Below, in pieces: positions 7,063 through 14,636 of a DNA stretch of 14,860 bases; position 1 is the first letter of the stretch, and each line of letters begins with the position of its first letter. The notes under the pieces are model-generated. The model saw only the letters and a list, made by a program, of their open reading frames with translations. It ran no database searches and had not been told where the DNA came from. The translations under genes and the position numbers were made by a program. Source of the stretch: Prosthecobacter sp. (lineage in GTDB: Bacteria; Verrucomicrobiota; Verrucomicrobiia; Verrucomicrobiales; Verrucomicrobiaceae); NCBI GenBank assembly GCA_020216965.1, contig JAIWOJ010000010.1, positions 1 through 14,860 of the forward strand, written 5' to 3'.

Positions 7063-7848
7063 ATGCTGCGACGACTGCTCATCTATGGCCGCGAGATCCT
7101 CGTCTCCCTGCCGCTGCATCTGATCAAAGGCTGGAGACACTTTGGCTGGCGCGGAGCCTGGCTGGCCTGGTGTGATCTGGTCTTCACCGCGCTACCCTTT
7201 CCCATCCACATCCCCGGCTTTGGCCCGCTGTTGCGGCGGAATGAGGCGCGCAGCCTGATGGACAACTTCTGCCTGGGGGAACTGCGCTGCGCCGAGGTGG
7301 AGCAGGCCCTGCGCGACCATCCCGCGCCAACCGTGATCGACCTGGGCGTGAACCTGGGCATGAGCATCCGCTGGTGGTTTCACCTGAACCCGAAGGCGCG
7401 CGTCACCGGTGTGGAGATGATGCAGGAATCACTCGACTACACCACCCAGCGCCTTGGCTTATGCCATCCTGAGGCAGACTGGCAGCCCATCTGCTGCGCT
7501 GTTGCGGCTGCCGATGGGGAGCCGATGGAGATCCAGTTTTCCGACCCGCTTGAGGGCACGACGAGCGCGGCAAGACCGAGCGGCCAACAACGCCGCCAAG
7601 TGCCCGTGCGCTGCCTAGACAGCCTGCTGGATGAGCCGGAAATCCTGCTGCTGAAGTGCGACATCGAAGGCTTCGGCGGCCAGGCGCTGCTGGGCGCGCG
7701 CGAGGTGCTGAAGCGCACGCGCTATGTCGTCACGGAGACGCATGGCCCTGAGGAAACCGCGCTGATGAGCCAGGTGCTGTTTGAGGTCGGGTTCACCCTC
7801 TTCCAGCTCAGCTCACGTTCCCTGTGGTGGCACAGGCGCGGGGCCTGA
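7063..7848 (+). CDS. FkbM family methyltransferase
   Basis: A 261-residue SAM-dependent methyltransferase. The FkbM hallmarks are the glycine-rich loop VIDLGVNLGMS (91-101), the acidic ribose contact at GVEMM (116-120) and the diagnostic LLLKCDIEGFGGQALLG (195-211), where FkbM proteins usually have DIEGxE; here the position after the glycine is Phe-Gly-Gly. Many members O-methylate sugars in surface glycans. The N-terminal ~55 residues are hydrophobic and basic (LLIYGREILVSLPLHLIKGW) and may be a membrane-association segment. It begins 6 nt after the previous methyltransferase. Its last 36 nt overlap the end of the minus-strand GT9 gene. Confidence 0.85.
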   Translation: MLRRLLIYGREILVSLPLHLIKGWRHFGWRGAWLAWCDLVFTALPFPIHIPGFGPLLRRNEARSLMDNFCLGELRCAEVEQALRDHPAPTVIDLGVNLGMSIRWWFHLNPKARVTGVEMMQESLDYTTQRLGLCHPEADWQPICCAVAAADGEPMEIQFSDPLEGTTSAARPSGQQRRQVPVRCLDSLLDEPEILLLKCDIEGFGGQALLGAREVLKRTRYVVTETHGPEETALMSQVLFEVGFTLFQLSSRSLWWHRRGA

Positions 7849-8832
7849 TTCAGCCAGCTTTTGCATCACCCTCTCATGCACGCGCTCCACGCTCCAGCGT
7901 TTCATGCAAGCCATGGGCTCAGCTTGGTTTTGGCAGGCATTCACCGGGCGCATGGGCAGATCACAGGGCTGGCAGGGCAGGTCGGCATCGCGCAGCAGGT
8001 CAAAGCGCTCCCGGTGCCAGTAGGGGTCCCAGGCTGCGGTGGAGGGGCCATTGAAAATGAGCCCAGGCACACCCAGAGCAGAGGCCAGATTCATGGGACC
8101 GGAATTGTTGCCGATAAAGAGCCGCGCCCCAGCCATCTCGCGGATGAGGTCACCCAGCGTGCCAGGTTTCACCCGCTGGACCGTGGCGGGCAGTGCCTCC
8201 TCCGCAGGCAGCCCCTGATCCATCCAGATGACTTGGGTGCTGGCAGACAGCCGAGTGGCCAGGGCCACATAGCTGTCCAAGGGCCATTTTTTGTAATCAC
8301 GGCTGGCCCCGGCATGGATGAAAATGCCGCCATGCTCGCGGCGGCCAAAGGCGCTGAGGTCTGGCGGCGGCACGCGGGCAGGAAGCTCTGGCACGAGGGC
8401 ACGGGCGATCTGCCAGTTCTGCCACGCATCTGGCAGGGTAAAGTCCACCACCACCCGCTGATGCAGCAGCCAGCCCAGATAGCGCTCGGGGATCAAGGCA
8501 CCGACGGTGCGGCTAGCCCCGCAGGCACGCGCCAGCAGGTGGGCCACGTTGCCCTGGTCATTGCCCAGCAGACAGGCATCATGGGGCAATCGGCAGAACC
8601 GCCAAAGCAAGCGCGCGAGGTCCAAAGGGCGCTTCCAGGAGCTATTGAAGGGCTTGGTGGCAAACTCCAACACGCGCACCCCAGGGCAGGCCGTGTGATA
8701 CAGCGGCGCAGCCACTGGGCTGGTGCAGACCGTGATCTGCCAGCTAGGGTGCAGCCGAGTGATCTGCTGCACCACGGGCAGGAACACCACGTTGTCCCCG
8801 AGCTGATTCACTTTGAAGATCAGAAGACGCAT
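7813..8832 (-). CDS. Glycosyltransferase family 9 (heptosyltransferase-like)
   Basis: A 339-residue GT-B glycosyltransferase related to WaaC/WaaF/WaaQ. The N-terminus MRLLIFKVNQLGDNVVFLP carries the family loop around Gly12-Asp13. The C-terminal ADP-sugar domain has FIHAGASRDYKKWP (171-184) and the GT9 signature IGNNSGPMNLASALGVP (240-256). A Cys287-x2-Cys290...Cys300...Cys309-Met pattern at the C-terminus is common in GT9 members. The donor is plausibly ADP-heptose, since hldA and gmhA are at the left of the window; this is inference. I chose the ATG at 8832 because the conserved fold starts at residue 1; upstream ATGs would extend into the divergent exosortase start. It is the only gene here on the minus strand. 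Confidence 0.9.
   Translation of the reverse strand: MRLLIFKVNQLGDNVVFLPVVQQITRLHPSWQITVCTSPVAAPLYHTACPGVRVLEFATKPFNSSWKRPLDLARLLWRFCRLPHDACLLGNDQGNVAHLLARACGASRTVGALIPERYLGWLLHQRVVVDFTLPDAWQNWQIARALVPELPARVPPPDLSAFGRREHGGIFIHAGASRDYKKWPLDSYVALATRLSASTQVIWMDQGLPAEEALPATVQRVKPGTLGDLIREMAGARLFIGNNSGPMNLASALGVPGLIFNGPSTAAWDPYWHRERFDLLRDADLPCQPCDLPMRPVNACQNQAEPMACMKRWSVERVHERVMQKLAESGPAPVPPQGT
7821..7836. other. Short hairpin inside a convergent gene overlap
   Basis: CCTGTG (7821-7826) and CACAGG (7831-7836) form a perfect 6-bp stem with a GTGG tetraloop. It lies exactly in the 36-nt region shared by the 3' ends of the FkbM and GT9 genes. It is symmetric, so it would form in both transcripts, but there is no T-run on either side. 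Any role as a bidirectional terminator or RNA end stabiliser is speculative. Confidence 0.3.
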
Positions 8833-8869
8833 TGGATGAAATCTCCCGTGCTGCTCTCCGCGCTGCAAC

Positions 8870-10543
8870 ATGGATAACCCCAAAAATCTTAGCCAGCCAG
8901 GGCTGTCTGTCTTTCTCATGGTTGTAGCGGTAGCCACGACAACCATGATCGTGCTCCAGCCCTACGCCGCTGGCTATGGTGCCTTTCGCCTGACGCTGCT
9001 GGAGGAGCTGCTGCTGCGCTGGAAAGACCCGACCTGGCAGCACGGCGCGCTGGCACCGCTCATCGCGGGCTGGCTGGTCTGGAAGCGTCGGGATGAACTG
9101 GCCGCCTTGCCAGTGCGGGGCAGCCCGGCCGGCCTGGCGGCCGTGCTAGTCGCGGCCCTGGCCTACTACGGCGGCTACAAGGCGAACAACTACTACCTAG
9201 GCGCTTTCGCCATCATGCTCTTCCTGGCGGGCGCGGTGGTGGGCTGCCTGGGCTGGGCCCACGCGCGGCGGCTGTGCTTTCCCTGGCTGATGCTGGGCTT
9301 CATGTGGCCGCTGGTGTTTCTGGAGGATTCCGTCTCCTTCCGCCTGCGTGTGCTGATGGTGGAGACCACGGCCTGGGTGCTGAACACCCTGGGCCTGGAG
9401 ACGCTGCGTGAGGGCACGGCGCTGATTTCTGCCGCGACGGAAGGCCGTGCCGCCGGAGAGCTTTTCAGCCTGAAGGTGGATGGTCCTTGCAGCGGCATGA
9501 GGTCGCTTTTTGCCCTGCTGATGGTCGCGGCCTTGTTTGGCTATTTCCGCCAACGCACGCTGCCACGGCGGCTGTTCCTTTTCCTCTGCGGCTTCCCGCT
9601 GGCCATCTTGGCAAACATGGCGCGCCTGCTGATCCTGATCGCGGGCTCCATGCTCTTTGGGCAGGAATTCGCCGTAGGGGACCAGGAAAAGGAGGTGAGC
9701 ACGTTCCATTTTCTGTCCGGCATCGTGGTCTATCTGGTGGCCCTGGCCGGTCTTCAGGGCATCGCCCGGCTGATGGGCGCAGGCCCGACCCGTCCGATCC
9801 GTCCGATCCATCCGATCCTCCCGATCAAACCACCCACCCTGCCGCTGGCGGTCTGCGCGCTCAGCGTGCTAGCCGCTCTGGCGGCCTGCCGTTTTTCCCC
9901 GGAAATCCGCGCGGGCGAGGCCGCCGGCGTGATCATGCAGCTACCCACGGCCGCAGGGCGCTTTTTGGGCGAGCCGCTACCGCCTGACCAGGCGGAAAAG
10001 ACCCTGCTGCCGGAGGACACCCAGATCGTGAAAATGCAGTACCGCTCCCCCGGCCCGCCGGAGATGCGCGACCTAGCCCAGGTGACGCTGGTGCTGGCGG
10101 GGGCGGAAAGGCGCAGCATCCACCGCCCTGAGGTGTGCCTAGACGGGCAGGGCTGGAGCCTCATCGGCTCCCGCGTGCTGCCGGTGGAGGTCCGTCCGGG
10201 GCGCGTGCTGCCGGTCAGGGATCTGCGGGTGGAGCGCGAAATCCGCACACCGGACGGCGGCAAAAAGACCCTGCGCGGGCATTATGTGTATTGGTTCATC
10301 GGCACCGACGTCAGCACGCCCAGCAACACCACACGCGTGTGGCTGAGCACCTGGGACAACATCGCCCGCAACGTCAATCATCGCTGGGCCTACGCGGGCA
10401 TCACCCTCTGGGTCACGGACAACCTAGAGCCCTCCCAGTCCAGCCAGCGCCAGCGTGATGATGCAGCCACCGTGCGCCTGGCAGAGGAGGTGATCCGCGC
10501 CATCGCGCCCCATTTTCAAAAAGACCTGGCCGATGCGCCATGA
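8870..10543 (+). CDS. xrt: Exosortase fused to an EpsI-like domain
   Basis: A 557-residue fusion. Residues 1-300 are an exosortase/archaeosortase: about eight hydrophobic segments and the proposed catalytic triad Cys207 ([11 protein letters not shown]), Arg252 (LANMARLL) and His280 ([12 protein letters not shown]). Exosortases are inner-membrane transpeptidase-like proteins that recognise PEP-CTERM tails. A Pro-rich linker (305-322, [12 protein letters not shown]) leads to one more membrane segment (about 324-340) and an EpsI/DUF3485 domain (345-557) with the signature [12 protein letters not shown] (418-429). EpsI is encoded next to or fused to exosortases in exopolysaccharide clusters; its exact chemistry is unsettled. 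The ATG at 8870 is 37 bp from the divergent GT9 start. A candidate substrate gene starts at 13734. I do not assign an exosortase subtype letter. Confidence 0.93.
   Translation: MDNPKNLSQPGLSVFLMVVAVATTTMIVLQPYAAGYGAFRLTLLEELLLRWKDPTWQHGALAPLIAGWLVWKRRDELAALPVRGSPAGLAAVLVAALAYYGGYKANNYYLGAFAIMLFLAGAVVGCLGWAHARRLCFPWLMLGFMWPLVFLEDSVSFRLRVLMVETTAWVLNTLGLETLREGTALISAATEGRAAGELFSLKVDGPCSGMRSLFALLMVAALFGYFRQRTLPRRLFLFLCGFPLAILANMARLLILIAGSMLFGQEFAVGDQEKEVSTFHFLSGIVVYLVALAGLQGIARLMGAGPTRPIRPIHPILPIKPPTLPLAVCALSVLAALAACRFSPEIRAGEAAGVIMQLPTAAGRFLGEPLPPDQAEKTLLPEDTQIVKMQYRSPGPPEMRDLAQVTLVLAGAERRSIHRPEVCLDGQGWSLIGSRVLPVEVRPGRVLPVRDLRVEREIRTPDGGKKTLRGHYVYWFIGTDVSTPSNTTRVWLSTWDNIARNVNHRWAYAGITLWVTDNLEPSQSSQRQRDDAATVRLAEEVIRAIAPHFQKDLADAP
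9791..9826 (+). repeat. Four in-frame 9-bp tandem repeats encoding the exosortase-EpsI linker
   Basis: Four consecutive 9-bp units (CGTCCGATC, CGTCCGATC, CATCCGATC, CTCCCGATC) encode [12 protein letters not shown], residues 308-319. The repeat lies exactly at the junction between the exosortase membrane domain and the EpsI-like domain. Because the unit is a multiple of three, copy-number change would alter linker length without a frameshift. Confidence 0.85.
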
Positions 10544-10550
10544 GCCCGCC

Positions 10551-11699
10551 ATGACCACCAGGCTGGAGCCGGACACGGAGCTGTTCATCGACGCGCTGCG
10601 CGGCATCGCGGCGCTGATGGTGCTGGTCTGCCACGCCTTTGAGCTGGTGATGGCGGAGCGCTTTGGCTGGAATCCGGACGCCGCGCCGGGGCTCTGGCGC
10701 TTTGCCCGCGCCAGCCTCGGGAACGGCGACTTCTGGGTGTGGTGCTTCTTCGTCATCTCCGGCCTGTGCATTCACCGCTCCATCGCCCGCGACATGGCCG
10801 CAGGCCGCTTCTCCTGGCGGCGTTATGCGCTGGCCCGGATCACGCGCCTTTATCCGCTGTTTCTGCTCGGGCTGCTCCTAGCCATCGCCGCCTGGAGCCT
10901 AGGTCTGGACTTTGGTGAAGCAAAGCACAATCCTTCACCTTGGCCGCAGCTCGCTGCCACCTTGCTGAACCTTCAGTTGCTGACGGCTCCCTTTCCCAGT
11001 TTTGGCCCGTCTTGGAGCCTGACCTGCGAGGTGATCTACTACGCGGCCTGGCCCACCCTGCTGATGCTGGCGGGCGGCGATGCCAGGCAGGCCGCCCTGG
11101 GCGGGCTGGCAGCCGCGCTGACGGGCGTGGCGGGCATCCTCTGGCTGTGGCACGGGCTGCGGCTGATGCAGCACAGCACGGCCATGCACGGTCTGTGGAC
11201 CGTCTGTGTGCTCGCCCCGGCCTGGCTGGCAGGTGCCTGGCTGGGTGGGGAATGGGGCCGCCTCTCGCCAAGTCGTCGGCTTTGGCTGGCCGGGCTGGCC
11301 TGCTGCGTGTTGGTCATGGCGCTGGAGTGGGTGCTGCGCTGGCGGCACTACCCCGCCTGGGACCGCCACCTGACCTCTTGGGGCGCGGTGCCCGGCCTGG
11401 TGATCCTGCTGGCCGGGGCCGGTCATCTGCGCCTCTCCCACATTGCCGCAGCCGCGACCGCCTGCCGCTGGCTGGGCCGCTTCAGCTACCCCTGCTACAT
11501 CCTGCACATGCCGCTGCTGACCCTGGTCAATTTCACCGGCGACCACTGTCTGCCCGGCCTGCACCAGAGCCACCCGGCACTGCTCACCCTGGCGGAAATC
11601 GCCGCCACCCTGGCCCTGCTCGCCCTCGCTGGCCCCGGCCTGGAAAGCCGCACCATGGCCTGGCGCGCCCATTTCCTCACCACCAGGCACCCCGCCTGA
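10551..11699 (+). CDS. Acyltransferase family 3 membrane protein, second paralogue
   Basis: A 382-residue polytopic acyltransferase-3 protein that should acylate an exported glycan or lipid-linked precursor at the inner membrane. It shares its key blocks with the protein at 5135: FIDALRGIAALMVLVCHAFE (12-31, likely catalytic His28), DFWVWCFFVISGLCIHR (60-76), RITRLYP (96-102), WSLTCEVIYYAAWP (155-168), WLAGAWLGGEW (225-235) and FSYPCYILHMPLL (311-323). It lacks the repeat-derived insertion of that paralogue. The start is either ATG 10551, 8 nt after the exosortase stop, or ATG 10533, which would overlap that gene by 11 nt; both give the same domain. Close spacing suggests co-transcription with the exosortase gene. 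The acyl donor and target are unknown. Confidence 0.87.
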   Translation: MTTRLEPDTELFIDALRGIAALMVLVCHAFELVMAERFGWNPDAAPGLWRFARASLGNGDFWVWCFFVISGLCIHRSIARDMAAGRFSWRRYALARITRLYPLFLLGLLLAIAAWSLGLDFGEAKHNPSPWPQLAATLLNLQLLTAPFPSFGPSWSLTCEVIYYAAWPTLLMLAGGDARQAALGGLAAALTGVAGILWLWHGLRLMQHSTAMHGLWTVCVLAPAWLAGAWLGGEWGRLSPSRRLWLAGLACCVLVMALEWVLRWRHYPAWDRHLTSWGAVPGLVILLAGAGHLRLSHIAAAATACRWLGRFSYPCYILHMPLLTLVNFTGDHCLPGLHQSHPALLTLAEIAATLALLALAGPGLESRTMAWRAHFLTTRHPA

Positions 11700-11730
11700 C
11701 CCTTTCAGCCTTTCAGCTTTTCCCCAAAAC

Positions 11731-13656
11731 ATGTGCGGTTTCATCGGTCTGTTTGCCCCCGGCGGGCGGCCTCTTGCGCCGGATGGCGCGCTGGAGGCCA
11801 TGCTGCGCAGCATCCGCCACCGGGGCCCGGATGACGAGGGCTTCCATGCCCTGTCCTTCAGCCGCCAAAGCGCCGCCGCCCACCTGCCCGGCCAGCCGTT
11901 TGCCGCTGGCACGGATGGCGGCTTCGGCTTCGCGCGGCTGAGCATCCAGGATCTCTCCGCCGCCGGCCATCAGCCCATGGCCAGCCGCGATGGCGGCACG
12001 GTGCTCGTCTTCAATGGCGAGATCTACAACGCCGCCACTCTGCGCGAGGAGCTGCGCGCACAGGGCGCAGAATTCCGCGGGCATTCGGATACCGAGGTCA
12101 TCCTGCGCCTCTACGAGCAGCAGGGCTGGCAGGCGCTGCTGGCACGCATCGAGGGCATGTTCGCCATCGCCATCGCCGATGTGAAAAAGGGCGTCCTGCG
12201 CGTGGCGCGCGACCCGTTTGGCATCAAGCCGCTGTATCACACCCACCTGGCGGATGGCACGCTGCTGATCGCCTCGGAAATGAAGGCCTTCCTCCAGCAT
12301 CCGGGCTTTCGCGCGGAACTGGAGCAGGCGCATCTGGCGGAGCAACTGATGTTTCGCTACACGGCCTGGGACCGCACGCTGCTCCGTGGCGTGAAGCAAC
12401 TGCCGCCCGGGCACGAGCTGGCCTGGCAGCCTGCAGATGGCGCGCTTTCCATCCAGCGCTGGTGGGCGCTGCCCGATGCCACGGACGGCCGGGAGACGCA
12501 TGCCAGCGTGCGCGAGGCCATCCGCCGCGCCGTGCGCAGCCAGTTGGTCAGCGATGTGCCGCTGGGCACGCAGCTCAGCGGCGGCATTGACAGCTCGCTC
12601 ATTACGCTAGACGCCGCCCGCGCCTGCACAGACACCCGGCACAGCTTTTCCATCGTCTTTGATGACCCTGCGGTCAGCGAGGACGCCTGGATCACCCAGG
12701 CCGCGCGCCACGCGGGCGTCCACAGCCACCGCTACCTTTTCCGCCCGCAAAACTTCGCCGAAGATCTCGCCCGCGTGACCTGGCACCTCGACGGCCCGCC
12801 GGGAAACCCGAACACGCTGGCCATTGACCTGCTAGCGCGCGAGGCGCGCTCGTCCGTGAAAGTCCTGCTCACCGGCGAGGGCTGCGATGAACTCTTCGCC
12901 GGCTACAACCGCTTTTACTACACCGCCCTCCAGCAGCAGCACCCCACCCTTTTCAGGCTGGGCGCGTCGCTCGCAGGAAAGTCGCGCGGGCGGCTCTGGC
13001 GGCTTTTCGGCCAGGCCAGCGCCGGATTGGCCCATCAAATGATCACTGGCTCTGCCTACGGAGCCGCCGCGCTGGTCACAGAGCTGCTGCCCGGTGCCCG
13101 CCTGGAAGATGCCATTTCCCAGCGCCTCGAGCACTTGGCCGGCATCCCCGGCACTGGCCTGCAAAAGCAAATCCGCTACGAGGCGGAGACCTACCTGCCC
13201 GACCTTCTGCTGCGGCAGGACAAAATGACCATGGCCCACGGCGTGGAATGCCGCGTGCCCTTCCTGGACCTGGGCGTGGCCAAAGCCGCGCGCGCCCTGC
13301 CAGCCAGCGCCCTGGCCTGCGCTGCCTATGGGCCAAATGCCCGGATGCGCGGCACGAAGCGTCTCATCAAACAGCTCGCCGCTGCCGAGTTCGGCCCCGC
13401 CTTCGCCTACCGGCGCAAGCGCGGCTTCGACGTGCCGCTGGCGGACTTTTTCAGACAGGCTCAGGTGCGCGAACGCATGGAACAAGAATGGCTGCCCGCC
13501 ATTCGCCGCCGCAGCCTGCTCCAGGCCGCAGCAGTAGAACAGCAGTGGCAGCAGGTCAAAAGCCGCCCCGAAGCAAAAAGTGCCGCAGAGACGCTCTGGG
13601 TCGCAGTCGGACTGGAACTGCATTTATCTCAGTTTTTAAAGAAAGTGGCCCCATGA
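11731..13656 (+). CDS. asnB: Asparagine-synthase-like glutamine amidotransferase of exosortase/EPS clusters
   Basis: A 641-residue class II amidotransferase. The mature N-terminal nucleophile would be Cys2 (MCGFIGLF). The glutaminase domain shows RHRGPDDEG (29-37), FNGEIYN (94-100) and SDTE (119-122). The synthetase domain has the PP-loop QLSGGIDSS (281-289), LLTGEGCDELFAGY (379-392) and DKMTMAHGVECRVPFLD (497-513). The family makes an amide from glutamine and ATP. Members next to exosortases in EPS clusters are known as exosortase-system-associated amidotransferases and probably amidate a sugar or precursor rather than make free asparagine; that role here is inference from context. The ATG is fixed by the need for Cys2. 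The 31-nt leader after the acyltransferase holds a tandem CTTTCAGC duplication (11702-11717) and no Shine-Dalgarno sequence. Confidence 0.92.
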   Translation: MCGFIGLFAPGGRPLAPDGALEAMLRSIRHRGPDDEGFHALSFSRQSAAAHLPGQPFAAGTDGGFGFARLSIQDLSAAGHQPMASRDGGTVLVFNGEIYNAATLREELRAQGAEFRGHSDTEVILRLYEQQGWQALLARIEGMFAIAIADVKKGVLRVARDPFGIKPLYHTHLADGTLLIASEMKAFLQHPGFRAELEQAHLAEQLMFRYTAWDRTLLRGVKQLPPGHELAWQPADGALSIQRWWALPDATDGRETHASVREAIRRAVRSQLVSDVPLGTQLSGGIDSSLITLDAARACTDTRHSFSIVFDDPAVSEDAWITQAARHAGVHSHRYLFRPQNFAEDLARVTWHLDGPPGNPNTLAIDLLAREARSSVKVLLTGEGCDELFAGYNRFYYTALQQQHPTLFRLGASLAGKSRGRLWRLFGQASAGLAHQMITGSAYGAAALVTELLPGARLEDAISQRLEHLAGIPGTGLQKQIRYEAETYLPDLLLRQDKMTMAHGVECRVPFLDLGVAKAARALPASALACAAYGPNARMRGTKRLIKQLAAAEFGPAFAYRRKRGFDVPLADFFRQAQVRERMEQEWLPAIRRRSLLQAAAVEQQWQQVKSRPEAKSAAETLWVAVGLELHLSQFLKKVAP

Positions 13657-13686
13657 GGGAGCGAATCTGGCGAATTTTACAAAATT

Positions 13687-13714
13687 TTGAAATTATTTCT
13701 TGTATAGATATAAA
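13687..13714 (+). promoter_or_regulatory. Candidate sigma70-type promoter for the PEP-CTERM gene
   Basis: In an AT-rich island (about 13672-13730) within otherwise GC-rich DNA, TTGAAA (13687-13692) and TATAAA (13709-13714) are separated by 16 bp, each one mismatch from the sigma70 consensus. A 10-bp palindrome CAAAATTTTG (13680-13689) overlaps the -35 box and could be an operator. The start codon at 13734 would leave a very short leader. Sequence match only; base composition alone raises the chance of such boxes. Confidence 0.55.
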
Positions 13715-13733
13715 TTTCATATTTATTAGCGGT

Positions 13734-14552
13734 ATGCGTTTGAAAATTATCGCTCTCTTCGCATTTCTTGCCGCGGCGCTTTCTTGCCAAGCCCAGTCGG
13801 GCACCATCGCCATCAATGGGGTGGACCGTGATGGCTTTGGGGGCGTCTATGAAATCACCGGCACCGGTTTTGACGGCGGGCGCTATTGGTGGATGTGCAT
13901 CGAGCCGAATGGTTCTCCCAACGCGGGTGCTGGGGATGGCTACCTCGCCGAGGCGCTGAGCTTTCAAGACGGCTGGGACCGCATGAACACGGAACGTCTC
14001 GATTTCTACACGAACAACCCGGGCTACTACCTCACCGCCATCCCCACGCAGGTCAGGGTGATGGAGTATGTGCTAGATACCTACCTGCCCTGGACCACCT
14101 TGGCTGGCCCGTCTGGCCGGTTTGCAGAGCAGGACGCCACCTCTTCTTTGTATGGTGACAATGCCGATTTCTACAATGCCTTCTTCGTCGTGCAGAACTT
14201 CCTGTCCGAGACCTACGGCAAAACGGTGAAGTCTGATTTCACCGACATGTCAGACTACAATTTCTTTGCTGGCAATGCGACGGATCCGGCCGCCATCGCA
14301 GCACGCAGCTCTCTTTTTGCCACCATCCTGAGTGATGTTGAGGCCAAGGCCGCAGTGAATTTCTTTGACACTTACAGCGTGCAGCGCGGCTACGTCATCG
14401 GCAACACCCTGTTTTCTGAAAGTGATCCTGACAACTGGCAGGATGTGCTCATCATTTACGATTTAGCACCCGTGCCAGAGCCAAGTGGTGCCCTGCTCAT
14501 CGCCTGCACCGGCCTCGCCGTCATGCTGCGCCGCTTCCGCCGTCTGGCGTGA
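13734..14552 (+). CDS. Secreted PEP-CTERM protein, probable exosortase substrate, thioester-domain-like layout
   Basis: A 272-residue exported protein. The signal peptide is MRLK followed by a hydrophobic core and SCQA-QS, with cleavage likely after Ala20. The C-terminus is a full PEP-CTERM tail: VPEP (247-250), a short membrane segment (252-264) and RRFRR (266-270), the signal cut by exosortases. The ectodomain has no family I recognise with confidence. Its layout, WWMCIEP (52-58), a helical region near 104-119, AFFVVQNFLSETYG (149-162) and WQDVL (235-239) just before the tail, resembles PEP-CTERM and TED-type proteins with a Cys-Gln thioester; Cys55 is the only cysteine in the predicted mature ectodomain. 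I chose ATG 13734 over 13653 because it begins a clean signal peptide. It probably has its own promoter. Confidence 0.85.
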   Translation: MRLKIIALFAFLAAALSCQAQSGTIAINGVDRDGFGGVYEITGTGFDGGRYWWMCIEPNGSPNAGAGDGYLAEALSFQDGWDRMNTERLDFYTNNPGYYLTAIPTQVRVMEYVLDTYLPWTTLAGPSGRFAEQDATSSLYGDNADFYNAFFVVQNFLSETYGKTVKSDFTDMSDYNFFAGNATDPAAIAARSSLFATILSDVEAKAAVNFFDTYSVQRGYVIGNTLFSESDPDNWQDVLIIYDLAPVPEPSGALLIACTGLAVMLRRFRRLA

Positions 14553-14636
14553 GGCTCTGTTACGGCTAGGGAAATCAAATCATCCGCTAGGAGTGCATCT
14601 TTGCTGTTTGAATGACCCTCGCGGCATGAGCCATCC
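14553..14636. other. Intergenic region between the PEP-CTERM and CapK-like genes
   Basis: An 84-nt gap. It contains two GCTAGG copies (near 14567 and 14587) and a purine run AGGAG (14588-14592) that is too far from the ATG at 14637 to serve as its ribosome binding site. No hairpin with a T-run and no good promoter pair is seen. Whether the CapK-like gene is read through from the PEP-CTERM transcript cannot be decided. Confidence 0.4.

Noticed and set aside
7861..8877. 338-codon plus-strand open frame opposite the GT9 gene
   Set aside because: It is a shadow of GT9 caused by high GC; the translation has no recognisable domain, while the minus strand carries clear GT9 motifs.
9791..9826. Short tandem repeats as a CRISPR-like array
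   Set aside because: The units are 9 bp with no spacers, lie in a coding frame and encode a linker.
10935..11945. Long open frames on both strands over the second acyltransferase gene
   Set aside because: Both are Arg/Pro/Gly-rich shadow translations; the acyltransferase-3 motifs are in the annotated frame.
13248..13733. N-terminal extension of the PEP-CTERM protein, starting at 13248 or at ATG 13653
   Set aside because: Most of it lies over the amidotransferase gene in another frame, and the part from 13653 is the AT-rich promoter island. The ATG at 13734 starts a standard signal peptide.
13734..13800. Lipoprotein signal (Cys18 in ALSCQA)
   Set aside because: The -3 position is Ala rather than Leu/Val/Ile, and SCQA-QS fits a signal peptidase I site; a PEP-CTERM tail already provides membrane anchoring.
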